NCBI RefSeq assembly: GCF_014646915.1
Contig: NZ_BMOE01000006.1
Span: 124,001 to 188,000 of the forward strand
Reading direction: 5' to 3'
Origin: Deinococcus aquiradiocola
GTDB taxonomy: Bacteria > Deinococcota > Deinococci > Deinococcales > Deinococcaceae
Length of the DNA stretch: 64,000 nt
The translations under genes were made by a program, and so were the position numbers. Below the pieces are notes generated by a model that was not told the origin of the DNA, made no database searches, and saw nothing but the letters and a program-made list of their open reading frames with translations. Positions 45,222 to 54,373 of the stretch are shown here, piece after piece. Position 1 is the stretch's first letter. Each line of letters starts with the position of its first letter.

Positions 45222-47291
45222 ATGAAGCGACTTGATCTCCGCCCCCTGCTCCTGATCTCCGCGTGCCTCACCGCCTGCAGCGCGCCCTCGTCCCCGGACG
45301 AATCCCGGCAATTCCTCACGAACGCCACCATCGGGTTCGGTGCGAAGGAAGCGGTCACGCTCGACCTCCCAGCCGGGTACGCCTGGCGTGCCCTGACCAC
45401 TCCTTCATGGCTCAGGATCGACCGGACCGACACGCCGGACCGGTTGACCCTGCGTGTCGACCGCGACAGGGTGGCCGATCACGCCACACGTCAGGCGAAC
45501 GTGCAGGGCACGGTGGACATGTACTGGGCCGCGAGCGACGGCCGCAGCAGCGGCAAGGCGAAATGGGACGTCAGCTTCTCGTTCTACCGGGTGTCCGGAA
45601 CGATCTCTCCGCAGAGCAGCGGGCAGGACGTTCAGTTGCAGCGCCGTCCGGACGTCCCGGACACGGGCCCGGCGGACAGCCAGATTCTGTCCTTTGGCAG
45701 TGTCGCCGACGCCGACGCCTTCGTCAGGGCGGCCCGTGGATCTTCCGGTATGCAGGCCCTCACCGCGCTGCGCCTGCGCGGCGCGTCCTTCTCGCGTCTG
45801 GGGCCGTCCAGCGTGGTGATGGACGGCCCCACGCTGGACGGGCGTGAACGGGCGGCGCTGAGCGCGGCGTTCGGGGGGATCACCGTCACCGCGAACGCCG
45901 CGCTCCACGAGCTCGGCGATCCGGTCACGGCCCTGCCGATGGAGCCCGCCGACCCCTTCTACGCGAACCAGTGGCACTTCAGGACCCTCGGGTACCCGGC
46001 CGTCTGGCGGGACATGGAGAGCGGGACGTACACGCACAGCGCCGTGATCGCCGTGATCGATTCCGGCGTCCGGTACGATCACCCGGACCTCGGTGCCGCG
46101 CTGCTCACCGGTATCGAGGGAGCACTCGATCTGCTGCCCGCAGGCGCGTCGGACGACGGTGACGGACCCGACACGGACCCGACCGACCCCGACTTCTTCG
46201 GGCGCACCCGTGGGAGTCACGGGACGCATGTCGCGGGCATCATGGCGGCAGGCTGGAACCGTTTCGAGGCGCCGTGCGGCGCGTGCAGCGACCGGGGCGT
46301 CGCCGGAGCGGCGTACCGCGCGCCGGTCCGTCTGCTGCCGGTGCGCGCCATTGACGCGCGGGGCCAGAGCGACGTCGCCACCGTCACGAATGCCGTTCTG
46401 TACGCGGCCGGCATTCCGACCGAGGTCGAGGGACGCGTGTACGCGAACCCGAATCCGGCGCAGGTCATCAACCTGAGCCTGGGCGGACCCATGGACGAGC
46501 AGACGGCCGCGCCCCTGTGCGGCGCTATTCATGCAGCGCGCGAGCGGGGGACCGCGGTGATTGCCGCGGCCGGCAATACCGGGGACGAGCGCGTCCATTA
46601 CCCTGCGGCGTGCCCGGACGCGGTCGCGGTCGGGGCCGTGACCCTGACGCACGGCGGGCAGGTGGCGCATTCCTCGTTCAGCAGCCATTACTCGGCCGTG
46701 CGACTCAGCGCGCCCGGCGGGGGTGCGTCGGACCTGGCGTCCGGGAAGACGTACTTCAACGGTTCGCGCTTCAACGACGCGCCCTTTCCGGACGACATCC
46801 TCTCGACAGACTGGGACTACGAGCGGAACCTGCCGGTGTACTCCACCATGATCGGCACGTCTCAGGCGACCCCGCAGGTGTCGGTCCTCACGGCCCTCCT
46901 GCTGGCGAAGGGCGTGACGGGCAGCGCGGTTCAGGCGACCGAGCGCATCGAACAGACCGCGACCGACCTCGGAACGCCCGGACGCGACCCGTTCTACGGA
47001 TTCGGGATGATCAACCCGCGCGCGGCACTGGACGCGCCCGCAATCTCTGCCGGGTACGGCATGGCGTTCCGCAGGGACGACGGCAACGTCTACACCGCCG
47101 AAGTCCGGACCGACGGGGCGTTCGAGGCGTTCCTGCCCTCCGGAACATTCGATCTGACGGCTGGCGAGGACCGCAACAGCAACGGCCTGTACGGGGAGTC
47201 CGGTGAGGCCGGCGTTCGGCAGCGCGTCCGACTCGGCGCCGACGCACCTGAGCTGAAGCTCGGAGAACTCCGGCTCACGCCGGGCAGGTGA
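45222..47291 (+). CDS. S8 (subtilisin-type) serine protease lipoprotein
   Basis: 689 residues from ATG 45222, with AGGTGAG upstream; the longer frame contains the terminator. Lipoprotein signal with lipobox LTAC (about residue 19). A pro-domain-like region precedes the catalytic domain (about 245-610): Asp280 in IAVIDSGVRYDHPDL, His333 in GSHGTHVAGIMAAG, the oxyanion Asn in AAAGNTGDE, and Ser547 in IGTSQATPQVS. The usual GTSMAAP is GTSQATP here. A C-terminal domain with LTAGEDRNSNGLYGESGEAG may bind calcium. It may simply degrade proteins at the surface, or process the product of the peptide gene 4 kb upstream. Confidence 0.92.
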   Translation: MKRLDLRPLLLISACLTACSAPSSPDESRQFLTNATIGFGAKEAVTLDLPAGYAWRALTTPSWLRIDRTDTPDRLTLRVDRDRVADHATRQANVQGTVDMYWAASDGRSSGKAKWDVSFSFYRVSGTISPQSSGQDVQLQRRPDVPDTGPADSQILSFGSVADADAFVRAARGSSGMQALTALRLRGASFSRLGPSSVVMDGPTLDGRERAALSAAFGGITVTANAALHELGDPVTALPMEPADPFYANQWHFRTLGYPAVWRDMESGTYTHSAVIAVIDSGVRYDHPDLGAALLTGIEGALDLLPAGASDDGDGPDTDPTDPDFFGRTRGSHGTHVAGIMAAGWNRFEAPCGACSDRGVAGAAYRAPVRLLPVRAIDARGQSDVATVTNAVLYAAGIPTEVEGRVYANPNPAQVINLSLGGPMDEQTAAPLCGAIHAARERGTAVIAAAGNTGDERVHYPAACPDAVAVGAVTLTHGGQVAHSSFSSHYSAVRLSAPGGGASDLASGKTYFNGSRFNDAPFPDDILSTDWDYERNLPVYSTMIGTSQATPQVSVLTALLLAKGVTGSAVQATERIEQTATDLGTPGRDPFYGFGMINPRAALDAPAISAGYGMAFRRDDGNVYTAEVRTDGAFEAFLPSGTFDLTAGEDRNSNGLYGESGEAGVRQRVRLGADAPELKLGELRLTPGR

Positions 47292-47327
47292 CGGTCGCCC
47301 GTCTCGCAGCCGGTCCCCGGTCCGGTG

Positions 47328-47508
47328 TCGATCTGGTTTCAGGGGTGTCGGCGCTGGTTCCAGCCTCCCGGCGTGGACCGCTCGGCGCCGGGCAGGCGCC
47401 TGCCCGCTTCCGTCTCGTTCGGGGCGTCCTTTCCGGCGCTTTCAGCCGGGGGCGGTCTGGTGTTCCGCTCGGCCGACCTCCGGGCGTTCAGTTCCGCGCC
47501 GCATCCGT
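47328..47508. repeat. Degenerate interspersed repeat, copy 4
   Basis: Same orientation as copy 1: GATCTGGTTTCAGGGGTGTC at the left, GCGCCTGCCCGCTTCCGTCTC in the middle, and CGCTCGGCCGACCTCCGGGC running into GTTCAG on the right, matching copy 1 blocks in the same order with scattered changes. It occupies most of the 286-bp gap between the protease and the convergent GH3 gene. No ORF. Confidence 0.55.
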
Positions 47509-47577
47509 GAGGATGGTGCCGTGGAGCGGGTATCGGCGCTGCGCTTCGGGTGTTCGGTCGGGGCCTTGTTTCGCTCG

Positions 47578-49092
47578 TCAGGTTGACGGAGGACGCGGGC
47601 GCTTTTCGGCGGTCGTCTCTCCCGGGCGGTGGCGGTCGTAGGGCAGGTGGGCGGTGGCAGGCGTCTCGCCGCGCAGCCAGCCGGTCACGGCGCCGAGCGC
47701 TTCGGGTGGCGTGCCGTAGCTGACGAGGGCGGGCGCGTCCACGTCAAGGACACTGTACGCGTTGTACAGGCAAAGGTGCAGGTGCGGGCGCGCGCCGTGC
47801 AGGCCTGCCTGACGGTGGCGTCCGGCGGTGGCGAGCAGCACGGTGCGGCCCTCGGCGCGCAGGGCGTCCCAGTCGAGGGTGTGCGCGTCGTCGTACTCGA
47901 AGGTCTGCAGGTCGTAGAGGCTGGCGAGGGTGCGGGCGAGCGCGCGGGCGGGCAGTCCGGCCTCGCTGACGTTCTCGCGCGCTTCCTCGCGGCGGGCGAC
48001 GAGCGTGACGGCGCTGCCGGGCGCGGGGGGCGTGGCCGGGCCGACAGTGGTCAGCCCGCGCGCCCAGGCGGTGCGGAAGAGGGCGGGGTCGCTGCCGTGC
48101 CGGGCGTCGGGGGCGGCGTGCGCGGGGAAGGTCCGGGCGAGCGTCTCGAGGCGCGTGACGCTGGAGCGCAGGGCGTCGTGCGGGAGGGTGCCGTCCTGAA
48201 TGGCGGCGGTGACGCTCTGGAGGGTGGCGAGCTGCGCGTCGCGGCGGCCGAGGGCCATCACGAGGTCGGCGCCGGCCGCGAGGCTGAGGACGGCGGCCTC
48301 GCCGCGCCCGTAGTGGTCGTCGATGGCGCGCATGCCCATGCTGTCCGTGACGATCACGCCGTCGTAGCCCCACTCGGCGCGCAGCAGGCCCGTCAGGATG
48401 GCGCGGCTGAGGGTGGCGGGGTGCTGCGCGTCGAGGGCCGGGTACACGATGTGGGCCGTCATGAAGGCGGGCACGCCCGCCTGGGCGGCGGCGCGGAACG
48501 GCGCGAACTCGGTCGTTTCGAGCTCCTCGCGGGAGCGTTCCACGCGCGGGAGGGCGAGGTGGCTGTCCTGGCGGGTGTCGCCGTGGCCGGGGAAGTGCTT
48601 GACGCACGAAGCGACGCCCTCGGCGGTCTGGCCGTCCACGGCGGCGAGCGCGTGGCGCGTGACGAGGGCGGGGTCGGCGCCGAAGGCGCGCACGCCGATG
48701 ACGGGGTTCTCGCTCTGCACGTTGACGTCCATGACGGGCGCGAAGTTCCAGTTGATGCCCACGGACCGCAGTTGCCTGGCGAGGGCGTGGTGCACGTCGC
48801 GGGTGAGGGCGGGGTCGTCGGCGGCGCCGAGGGCCATGGCGCTGGGCGGGGCGGGCCAGAAGGGCGTGCGGAGGATCGCGCCGCCCTCGTGGTCGATGGC
48901 GATGAGGGCGTGGGGGCCCATCACGCGCCGCAGCTCGTGGCACAGGGCGCGCAGCTGCGTTTCGTTCTCGACGTTCTTGCCGAACAGGCACACGGAGCGG
49001 ATGTGGTGGTCCTGCAGGTACTGGGCGGTGTCGTCGTCGAGGGTGGGGCCGGGGAGGTCCACCATGACGAGCTGGCCGGCGTGAATGGTCAT
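47578..49092 (-). CDS. Glycoside hydrolase family 3 beta-N-acetylhexosaminidase (NagZ type)
   Basis: 504 residues, AGGAG upstream of the ATG. GH3 catalytic features: [49 protein letters not shown], the NagZ-type His loop [18 protein letters not shown], and the nucleophile Asp in [14 protein letters not shown]-terminal domain of about 170 residues follows. No signal peptide, so it is cytoplasmic. It releases N-acetylhexosamine from muropeptide or chito-oligosaccharide fragments. Divergent from the nanE operon across the shared promoter region. Confidence 0.92.
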   Translation of the reverse strand: MTIHAGQLVMVDLPGPTLDDDTAQYLQDHHIRSVCLFGKNVENETQLRALCHELRRVMGPHALIAIDHEGGAILRTPFWPAPPSAMALGAADDPALTRDVHHALARQLRSVGINWNFAPVMDVNVQSENPVIGVRAFGADPALVTRHALAAVDGQTAEGVASCVKHFPGHGDTRQDSHLALPRVERSREELETTEFAPFRAAAQAGVPAFMTAHIVYPALDAQHPATLSRAILTGLLRAEWGYDGVIVTDSMGMRAIDDHYGRGEAAVLSLAAGADLVMALGRRDAQLATLQSVTAAIQDGTLPHDALRSSVTRLETLARTFPAHAAPDARHGSDPALFRTAWARGLTTVGPATPPAPGSAVTLVARREEARENVSEAGLPARALARTLASLYDLQTFEYDDAHTLDWDALRAEGRTVLLATAGRHRQAGLHGARPHLHLCLYNAYSVLDVDAPALVSYGTPPEALGAVTGWLRGETPATAHLPYDRHRPGETTAEKRPRPPST

Positions 49093-49152
49093 CGGGGACT
49101 CCTGGGGTGGAGCGGGCGTGCCGGTGCGGTGCGCTCGGCAATCGTGACGGGA

Positions 49153-49181
49153 TTGACAGTGTTGCCCCCCGAATGTAGGAT
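49153..49181 (+). promoter_or_regulatory. Promoter of the amino-sugar operon
   Basis: TTGACA (49153-49158, perfect consensus), 17 bp, TAGGAT (49176-49181), 80 bp before nanE. Confidence 0.8.
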
Positions 49182-49219
49182 TTCTCTACCCGAGAAGTCA
49201 AATCTGGAGTGGCACTCCA
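49182..49219. promoter_or_regulatory. Candidate operator for the RpiR-type regulator
   Basis: Directly downstream of the -10 are two dyads: TTCTC-TACCC-GAGAA (49182-49196) and TGGAGTG-G-CACTCCA (49205-49219, 7-bp arms). Either would block or hinder transcription when bound. The regulator gene at the end of the operon is the obvious candidate binder. Confidence 0.55.
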
Positions 49220-49261
49220 CACCGCCATCCATGCCTCACCTTCCGGACGCAGGAGGACCCC

Positions 49262-50026
49262 GTGCCCACCCCACCCCCCAGCGCCCAGCCACCCGCACCC
49301 ACACCGCTCGCGCGCCTGCAGGGACAGCTGATCGTGTCGGTCCAGGCGGACGACGACAGCGTCCTGCGCGACACGGCCATCATCGCCGCCCTATGCCGCG
49401 CCGTCCTGACCGGCGGGGCGGGCGGCCTGCGCGTCCGCGGCGCGGACGACATCCGCGCCGCGCGCGCCCTGACGGCGCTCCCCATCATCGGTCTCACCAA
49501 AACCCGGCACGCGGGCGTGGACGCCTTCATCACCGCCACCACCCGCGAGGTGCGCGAGGTCGCCGGGGCGGGCGCGGACATCGTCGCGGTGGACGCCACG
49601 CGCCTCACGCGGCCCGAACCGCTCGTGGACCTGATCCGCGCCGCGCACGACGCGGGCCTGCAGGTCATGGCCGACATCAGCACCGAGGACGAGGCCGAGC
49701 ACGCCCTGGACCTCGGCGCGGACACGGTCGGTACCACCATGAGCGGTTACACGCCACACAGCCCGCAGCAGGAGGCGCCGGACTTCGCGCTCATGCGCGC
49801 CCTGCATGCCCGCGGCCTGCCGTTCGTGGCGGAGGGGCGCGTCAAGACAGTGCAGGACGCCCTGCAGGCGCAGGCCTGCGGCGCGTTCGCGGTGGTGGTC
49901 GGGTCAGCCATCACCCGGCCCGACCATGTCACCCGCTGGTACGCGGACGCGCTCGGCACGGCCGCCGGGCCGGACCACGCGCTCCTGCCGGGCCTCACGG
50001 CCGAACCGGCCTCGTACACGCCCTGA
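49262..50026 (+). CDS. nanE: N-acetylmannosamine-6-phosphate 2-epimerase
   Basis: 254 residues, GTG start behind GGAGGACCCC. TIM-barrel NanE pattern: LQGQLIVSVQADDDS, PIIGLTKTRHAGVDAFITATTREV with the catalytic Lys, ADIVAVDATRLTRP, VMADISTEDEAEHALDLGADTVGTTMSGYTP and PFVAEGRVKT with the catalytic Glu, ending VVVGSAITRP. It converts ManNAc-6-P to GlcNAc-6-P in the cytoplasm. First gene of the operon; a ROK kinase further down would provide its substrate. No sialic acid lyase is present in the window. Confidence 0.95.
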   Translation: MPTPPPSAQPPAPTPLARLQGQLIVSVQADDDSVLRDTAIIAALCRAVLTGGAGGLRVRGADDIRAARALTALPIIGLTKTRHAGVDAFITATTREVREVAGAGADIVAVDATRLTRPEPLVDLIRAAHDAGLQVMADISTEDEAEHALDLGADTVGTTMSGYTPHSPQQEAPDFALMRALHARGLPFVAEGRVKTVQDALQAQACGAFAVVVGSAITRPDHVTRWYADALGTAAGPDHALLPGLTAEPASYTP

Positions 50027-50084
50027 TCCTCCGTCCATCCTTCACCGGCCCGGTGCCGTTCCCACACCCATCCCTGGAGTCCCC

Positions 50085-51308
50085 ATGAAGAAGATCCTGA
50101 TGACCGCCCTCCTGCTGTCCGGCAGCGCCGCCCACGCCCAGAAGGTCGTGGAGTTCTGGACGATCAGCCTCGCGCCGCTCTTCAACGACGAGATGAACCG
50201 CGTCGCCAACGCCTTCGAGAAGGCCAACCCCGGCGTGAGCGTGAAGTGGGTGGACGTGCCGCAGGCCGCCATCGAGCAGAAGCTCCTCGCCGCCGTCGCG
50301 GCCGGACGCCCGCCCGCCGTCGTGAACCTCTCGAGCGACCAGACCGTCAAGCTGTACCAGCAGGGCGCGCTCGAAGCGATGGACCTCGGCGCGGGCAGCA
50401 AGACGTACTTCGCCAAGGCGCTCGGCACCTTCAGCTTCGGCAACAAGGTGTACGGCGTGCCGTGGTACTGGGCGCCGAAGGTCGTGGCGTACAACGCCGA
50501 CATCTTCCGCAAGGCGGGCCTGGACCCCGCCAACCCGCCCCGCACCATCCAGACGCTGATGGCGGCCGCGAAACAGATCAAGGACAAGACCGGCCTGTAC
50601 GGCTTCATGCCGAACATCAACGGCACCAACTTCCTGAACGTCTTCCAGGAAGCGGGCCTCCCCATCCTCAGCAAGGACGGCTCGCAGGCGGTGTTCAACA
50701 GCGACAGGCACGTCGCGCTGCTGCAGCAGTACGTGGACCTGTACCGGAAGGGCTACATTCCCGAGGACACCATGCGGCGCGGCTTCACGGCGGCCACGGA
50801 ACTGTACAGCGCCGGGAAGCTCGCCATGCTGATCACCGGCCCGCAGTTCATCCTGCGCGTCGCGAACGACAACAAGGCCGTGTACGACGTGACGCGCGTC
50901 GCGCCGTACCCCATCAACATCGCCGGGAACGTCATCCACACGCCGCTGATGGGCATGAGCATCCCCAAGGGTGTGCAGGACCGCGCGCTCAGCCAGAAGT
51001 TCGCGACCTTCATCACGAACGACCTGAACCAGCTGGCGTTCAGCAAGGTCACGAAGACGACCTTCCCCAGCACCGTGCGCGCCAGCGTGGACCCCTTCTT
51101 CAAGACGGGCGGCACGAACGCCATCGACCAGGGCCGCCTCGTGAGCAGCGTGGAACTCAGCAAGGCGCGCGACCTGACGGTGGTCGTGCCGGACTCCAGC
51201 CGCCTCTTCAAGGTCTTCAAGGACAACATCGAGGCCGCGATGGCCGGGCAGAAGACCAGCAAGGCCGCGCTGGACGACATCGTGAAGGCCTGGAACGCCA
51301 GCCTCTGA
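50085..51308 (+). CDS. Carbohydrate ABC transporter substrate-binding protein (family 1)
   Basis: 407 residues from ATG 50085 behind CTGGAG. Signal peptide MKKILMTALLLSGSAAHAQ. Family 1 binding protein: VVEFWTISLAPLFNDEMNRVANAFEKANPGVSVKWVDVP, PPAVVNLSSDQTVKLYQQGALEAMD, YGVPWYWAPKVVAYNADIFRKAGLD. It captures the sugar (probably an N-acetylhexosamine or short oligomer) for the two MalF/MalG-type permeases downstream. An ATPase gene is not in the operon; a shared MsmK/MalK-type ATPase is likely used. Confidence 0.92.
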   Translation: MKKILMTALLLSGSAAHAQKVVEFWTISLAPLFNDEMNRVANAFEKANPGVSVKWVDVPQAAIEQKLLAAVAAGRPPAVVNLSSDQTVKLYQQGALEAMDLGAGSKTYFAKALGTFSFGNKVYGVPWYWAPKVVAYNADIFRKAGLDPANPPRTIQTLMAAAKQIKDKTGLYGFMPNINGTNFLNVFQEAGLPILSKDGSQAVFNSDRHVALLQQYVDLYRKGYIPEDTMRRGFTAATELYSAGKLAMLITGPQFILRVANDNKAVYDVTRVAPYPINIAGNVIHTPLMGMSIPKGVQDRALSQKFATFITNDLNQLAFSKVTKTTFPSTVRASVDPFFKTGGTNAIDQGRLVSSVELSKARDLTVVVPDSSRLFKVFKDNIEAAMAGQKTSKAALDDIVKAWNASL

Positions 51309-51398
51309 CCCGCCGTCCCGGCTGGCCGGGCGGGGAGGGGCGAGCGTGCCGCCTCCCCGCCCGGTCGCCGCACCCCCACCCCGTTCCCTGGAGTCCGA

Positions 51399-53441
51399 AT
51401 GCGCCGAACCCTGCTGACCGTCCTCACCGCGCTGCTGCTCACGCCCCCGTCGGGCGCGCAGGGCGCGGCCTTCACGTCCGTCCCGGACGCGGTGGTGCAC
51501 GCCCCGCCGACCACCGTGACGCCCACCCCCACGCGCGCCACCTACCCGGCGGGGCTGCTCCCGCTGGACGGCCTGCGCCTGGAGGTGCGCGGCGACGCGC
51601 CGGAACTGGCGTGGGCGGCCCGTGACCTGCGGCAGGAATGGCAGACGCGGCTCGGCCTGACCCTGCAGGACCTCAAGGCCGCCGCGGCCGGTGCGTCGCC
51701 GCGCATCGTGATCGGCACGCGCGCCGACCCGGCCCTCGCCGCGCAGGCGCAGGCGGCGGGCCTGCAGCCGGACGCGCCGGGGAGCTACGCCCTGACCGTG
51801 GACGCGGCGGGCGCCACGATGATCGGCGCGGACCCGGCGGGCGCGTACCACGGCGCGCAGACGCTCGCGCAGCTCCTCACGGCGGGCGGCGTCCGTTACG
51901 CCCGCATTCAGGACGCGCCCGCCGTGAAACGCCGCGTCGCCATGATCTACCTCGACGCGAGCAGCGGCGTGAACGACGCCCTCATCCCGCTCCTGGCACG
52001 GCTGAAGTACAACGCGGTGCTCGTCATGAGCGACTACGTGCAGTGGGACGCCGCGAAGGCGGGCGGGTACGCGAACCCGCAGGGCGCCACGAAGGCCGAA
52101 GCGGCCCGCGTCGCGGACCTCGCGCGGACGCACGGCCTGGAAGTCATTCCGCTCATCGAGACGCTGTCGCACGTCGGCTGGATGTTCGGGAACGGCCGGA
52201 ACCTCGACCTGCTGCAGGACCCGCAGGGGCAGGCGAACTACGCCTACGACACCCTGAACCCCGAGACGTACTCCCGCGTGATCCTGCCGGTCCTGAAGGA
52301 AGCGGTGGAGGTGTTCCGCCCGAAGGTCGTGCACATCGGGCATGACGAGGTCCGCAACCGCGACCGGTTCCCCGCCCGCCCGAACGGCGCCGCTGTCGGC
52401 TTCGAGCAGCTGTACGTGGACGACACCGTGCGCCTGCACGACGCGCTCGCCGGGATGGGGGTCGGCACCATGATCTGGCACGACGTGGCGTTCAGCGACG
52501 CGCTCGCCGCCACGCTGCCCGCCCGCCTCCCGAAGGACCTGCAGGTCGCGTACTGGAATTACCTGCCCGCACCCGCGTACCCGGCGCTGCAGAGCATCTC
52601 GGCGCTCGGGTTCCCGGTGCTGGGCGCCGCGTGGGCGGAACCCGGCAACCCGGAAGCCATGGGCCGCAGCGCGCAGAGCGCGAACGCCGGGTACATCCAG
52701 ACGCGCTGGACCGGGTACTTCGGGAATCCCAGCGTGTGGGACGGCGCGGCCGCGCAGGGCGTCGCGTACGTGCGCGGCGCGCAGGCCGCCTGGAATCCCG
52801 GTGCGGCCCTCCCCTCCCCCGCCGAGGCCACGTACCGTGACCTGTACCGCCCGGAACCGTACCGCGCGCAGGCAGGCACACTCGTGGACCTGACCCCTTA
52901 CGTGACGCGCGCCCTGCGCGACCCGGACGGCAAGGGCTGGATCGGGAAGGGCGCGGGCACGGACCTGTCGGCCGTCCCGACCGGCGACGTGCGCCTGGGC
53001 GACACGCGGTACCTCGTGAGCGGCGCCGTCATGCTGCGCGGCACGCGCGCGAACGTGCAGTCCCTGCCCGTGCAGGTCGAGGTGCCGCTGCACCGGACCT
53101 TCACGGCCCTGAACGTCCTGCACGCCACGCCGTGGACGACGCCCGCAGACCGCGACACCGTCGGACGGTACGTCCTCACGTACGAGGACGGCAGCAGCGT
53201 CACGCAGCCCATCCAGTACGGACGGCACGTGCGCGCCTGGACGGACGCGCAGGCGAGCAGCATGATCCCCGCGCCCGCCTGGAGCGGCAGCACCCGGGAC
53301 GGCCTCGCCGTGAACCTCACCACCCTGACGTGGACGAACCCGCACCCGGAACGCCCGGTGCGCAGCGTGACCTTCGTGAGCGAGGGGACGGGCGCGGCAC
53401 TCGCCGTGCTGGGCCTCACCCTGACGGGAGCCGCGAAGTGA
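51399..53441 (+). CDS. Secreted GH20-type beta-N-acetylhexosaminidase
   Basis: 680 residues with a signal peptide (to about SGAQGA). An N-terminal GH20b-like domain (about 50-175: LRLEVRGDAPELAWAARDLRQEW, ADPAGAYHGAQTLAQLL) precedes the barrel: RVAMIYLDASSGVNDALIPLLARLKYNAV, LEVIPLIETLSHVGWMF, and the catalytic pair Asp316-Glu317 in VHIGHDEV. A C-terminal beta domain of about 150 residues follows. It cleaves terminal GlcNAc/GalNAc outside the cytoplasm, feeding the transporter encoded around it. Placing a hydrolase between the binding protein and permease genes indicates one uptake unit. Confidence 0.9.
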   Translation: MRRTLLTVLTALLLTPPSGAQGAAFTSVPDAVVHAPPTTVTPTPTRATYPAGLLPLDGLRLEVRGDAPELAWAARDLRQEWQTRLGLTLQDLKAAAAGASPRIVIGTRADPALAAQAQAAGLQPDAPGSYALTVDAAGATMIGADPAGAYHGAQTLAQLLTAGGVRYARIQDAPAVKRRVAMIYLDASSGVNDALIPLLARLKYNAVLVMSDYVQWDAAKAGGYANPQGATKAEAARVADLARTHGLEVIPLIETLSHVGWMFGNGRNLDLLQDPQGQANYAYDTLNPETYSRVILPVLKEAVEVFRPKVVHIGHDEVRNRDRFPARPNGAAVGFEQLYVDDTVRLHDALAGMGVGTMIWHDVAFSDALAATLPARLPKDLQVAYWNYLPAPAYPALQSISALGFPVLGAAWAEPGNPEAMGRSAQSANAGYIQTRWTGYFGNPSVWDGAAAQGVAYVRGAQAAWNPGAALPSPAEATYRDLYRPEPYRAQAGTLVDLTPYVTRALRDPDGKGWIGKGAGTDLSAVPTGDVRLGDTRYLVSGAVMLRGTRANVQSLPVQVEVPLHRTFTALNVLHATPWTTPADRDTVGRYVLTYEDGSSVTQPIQYGRHVRAWTDAQASSMIPAPAWSGSTRDGLAVNLTTLTWTNPHPERPVRSVTFVSEGTGAALAVLGLTLTGAAK

Positions 53442-54373
53442 CGCGCGCCCGCGCTCCACGCGAGGCGGCCGCACCCGTCCGGAGCGGCGGCACGTCGCGG
53501 CGCGTCACGGCGCGCACCACGGCACTCGCGTACGCGTTCATGCTGCCGTTCCTGGTGCTGCTCGCCGTGTACCACACGTGGCCGGTGCTGTTCGGCACGT
53601 ACCTGGCGTTCACGGAGTACAACGTGATCAGCCCGCCGCGCTTCGTGGGCCTCGCGAACTTCCAGCGGCTGCTGCACGACGACCAGTTCTGGAGCGGCGT
53701 CGTGAACAGCCTGAAGTACCTGATGGTCGTGCCGGTCCTGCAGCTCGCGTCCATCGGGCTCGCGATGCTGGTGAACCGGCCCCTGCCGGGCATCGGGTTC
53801 TTCCGCACCGCGTACTACGTGCCGGTCGTGACGAGCTTCGCGGTGGTGGGCCTCATCTGGACGTGGATGTACCAGCAGGACGGTCCCGTCACCTTCGTGC
53901 TGCAGCACCTGGGCCTCATGAAGGAACCGCACAGCCTGCTGAACGACCCCGGCAAGGCCCTGTATGCCGTAATGTTCGTGACGCTCTGGAAGGGCATCGG
54001 GTACTACATGGTGCTGTACCTCGCGGGCCTGCAGGGCGTTCCGAAGGACCAGGAGGAGGCGGCCGAGATGGACGGCGCGACGCGCCTGCAGGTGTTCTGG
54101 CACGTGACGCTGCCCGCCCTGCGTCCCACCGTGCTCGTGTGCAGCCTGCTGAGCACCATCAGCGCCATCAAGGTCTTCGAGGAGGTGTACGTCATGACGT
54201 CCGGCGGGCCGGTCGGCAGCACGTACACGGCCCTGTTCTTCACGTACGCCAAGGCCTTCCAGGACTTCCAGTACGGGTACGCCGCCGCGGCGGGCCTGGT
54301 GATCGCGGTCATCAGCCTGATCTTCGGGGCCATCAATTTCCGCCTCACGCGCGGCGGACGGAGCGACGCATGA
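53438..54373 (+). CDS. Carbohydrate ABC transporter permease (MalF-type)
   Basis: 311 residues from the GTG overlapping the GH20 stop (GTGA). Six hydrophobic segments after an Arg/Ala-rich N-terminal tail; the ATPase-contact EAA loop is EEAAEMDGATRLQVFWHVTLPAL. It forms the channel with the next gene product. The longer upstream frame overlaps GH20 and is not coding. Confidence 0.93.
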   Translation: MTRARAPREAAAPVRSGGTSRRVTARTTALAYAFMLPFLVLLAVYHTWPVLFGTYLAFTEYNVISPPRFVGLANFQRLLHDDQFWSGVVNSLKYLMVVPVLQLASIGLAMLVNRPLPGIGFFRTAYYVPVVTSFAVVGLIWTWMYQQDGPVTFVLQHLGLMKEPHSLLNDPGKALYAVMFVTLWKGIGYYMVLYLAGLQGVPKDQEEAAEMDGATRLQVFWHVTLPALRPTVLVCSLLSTISAIKVFEEVYVMTSGGPVGSTYTALFFTYAKAFQDFQYGYAAAAGLVIAVISLIFGAINFRLTRGGRSDA

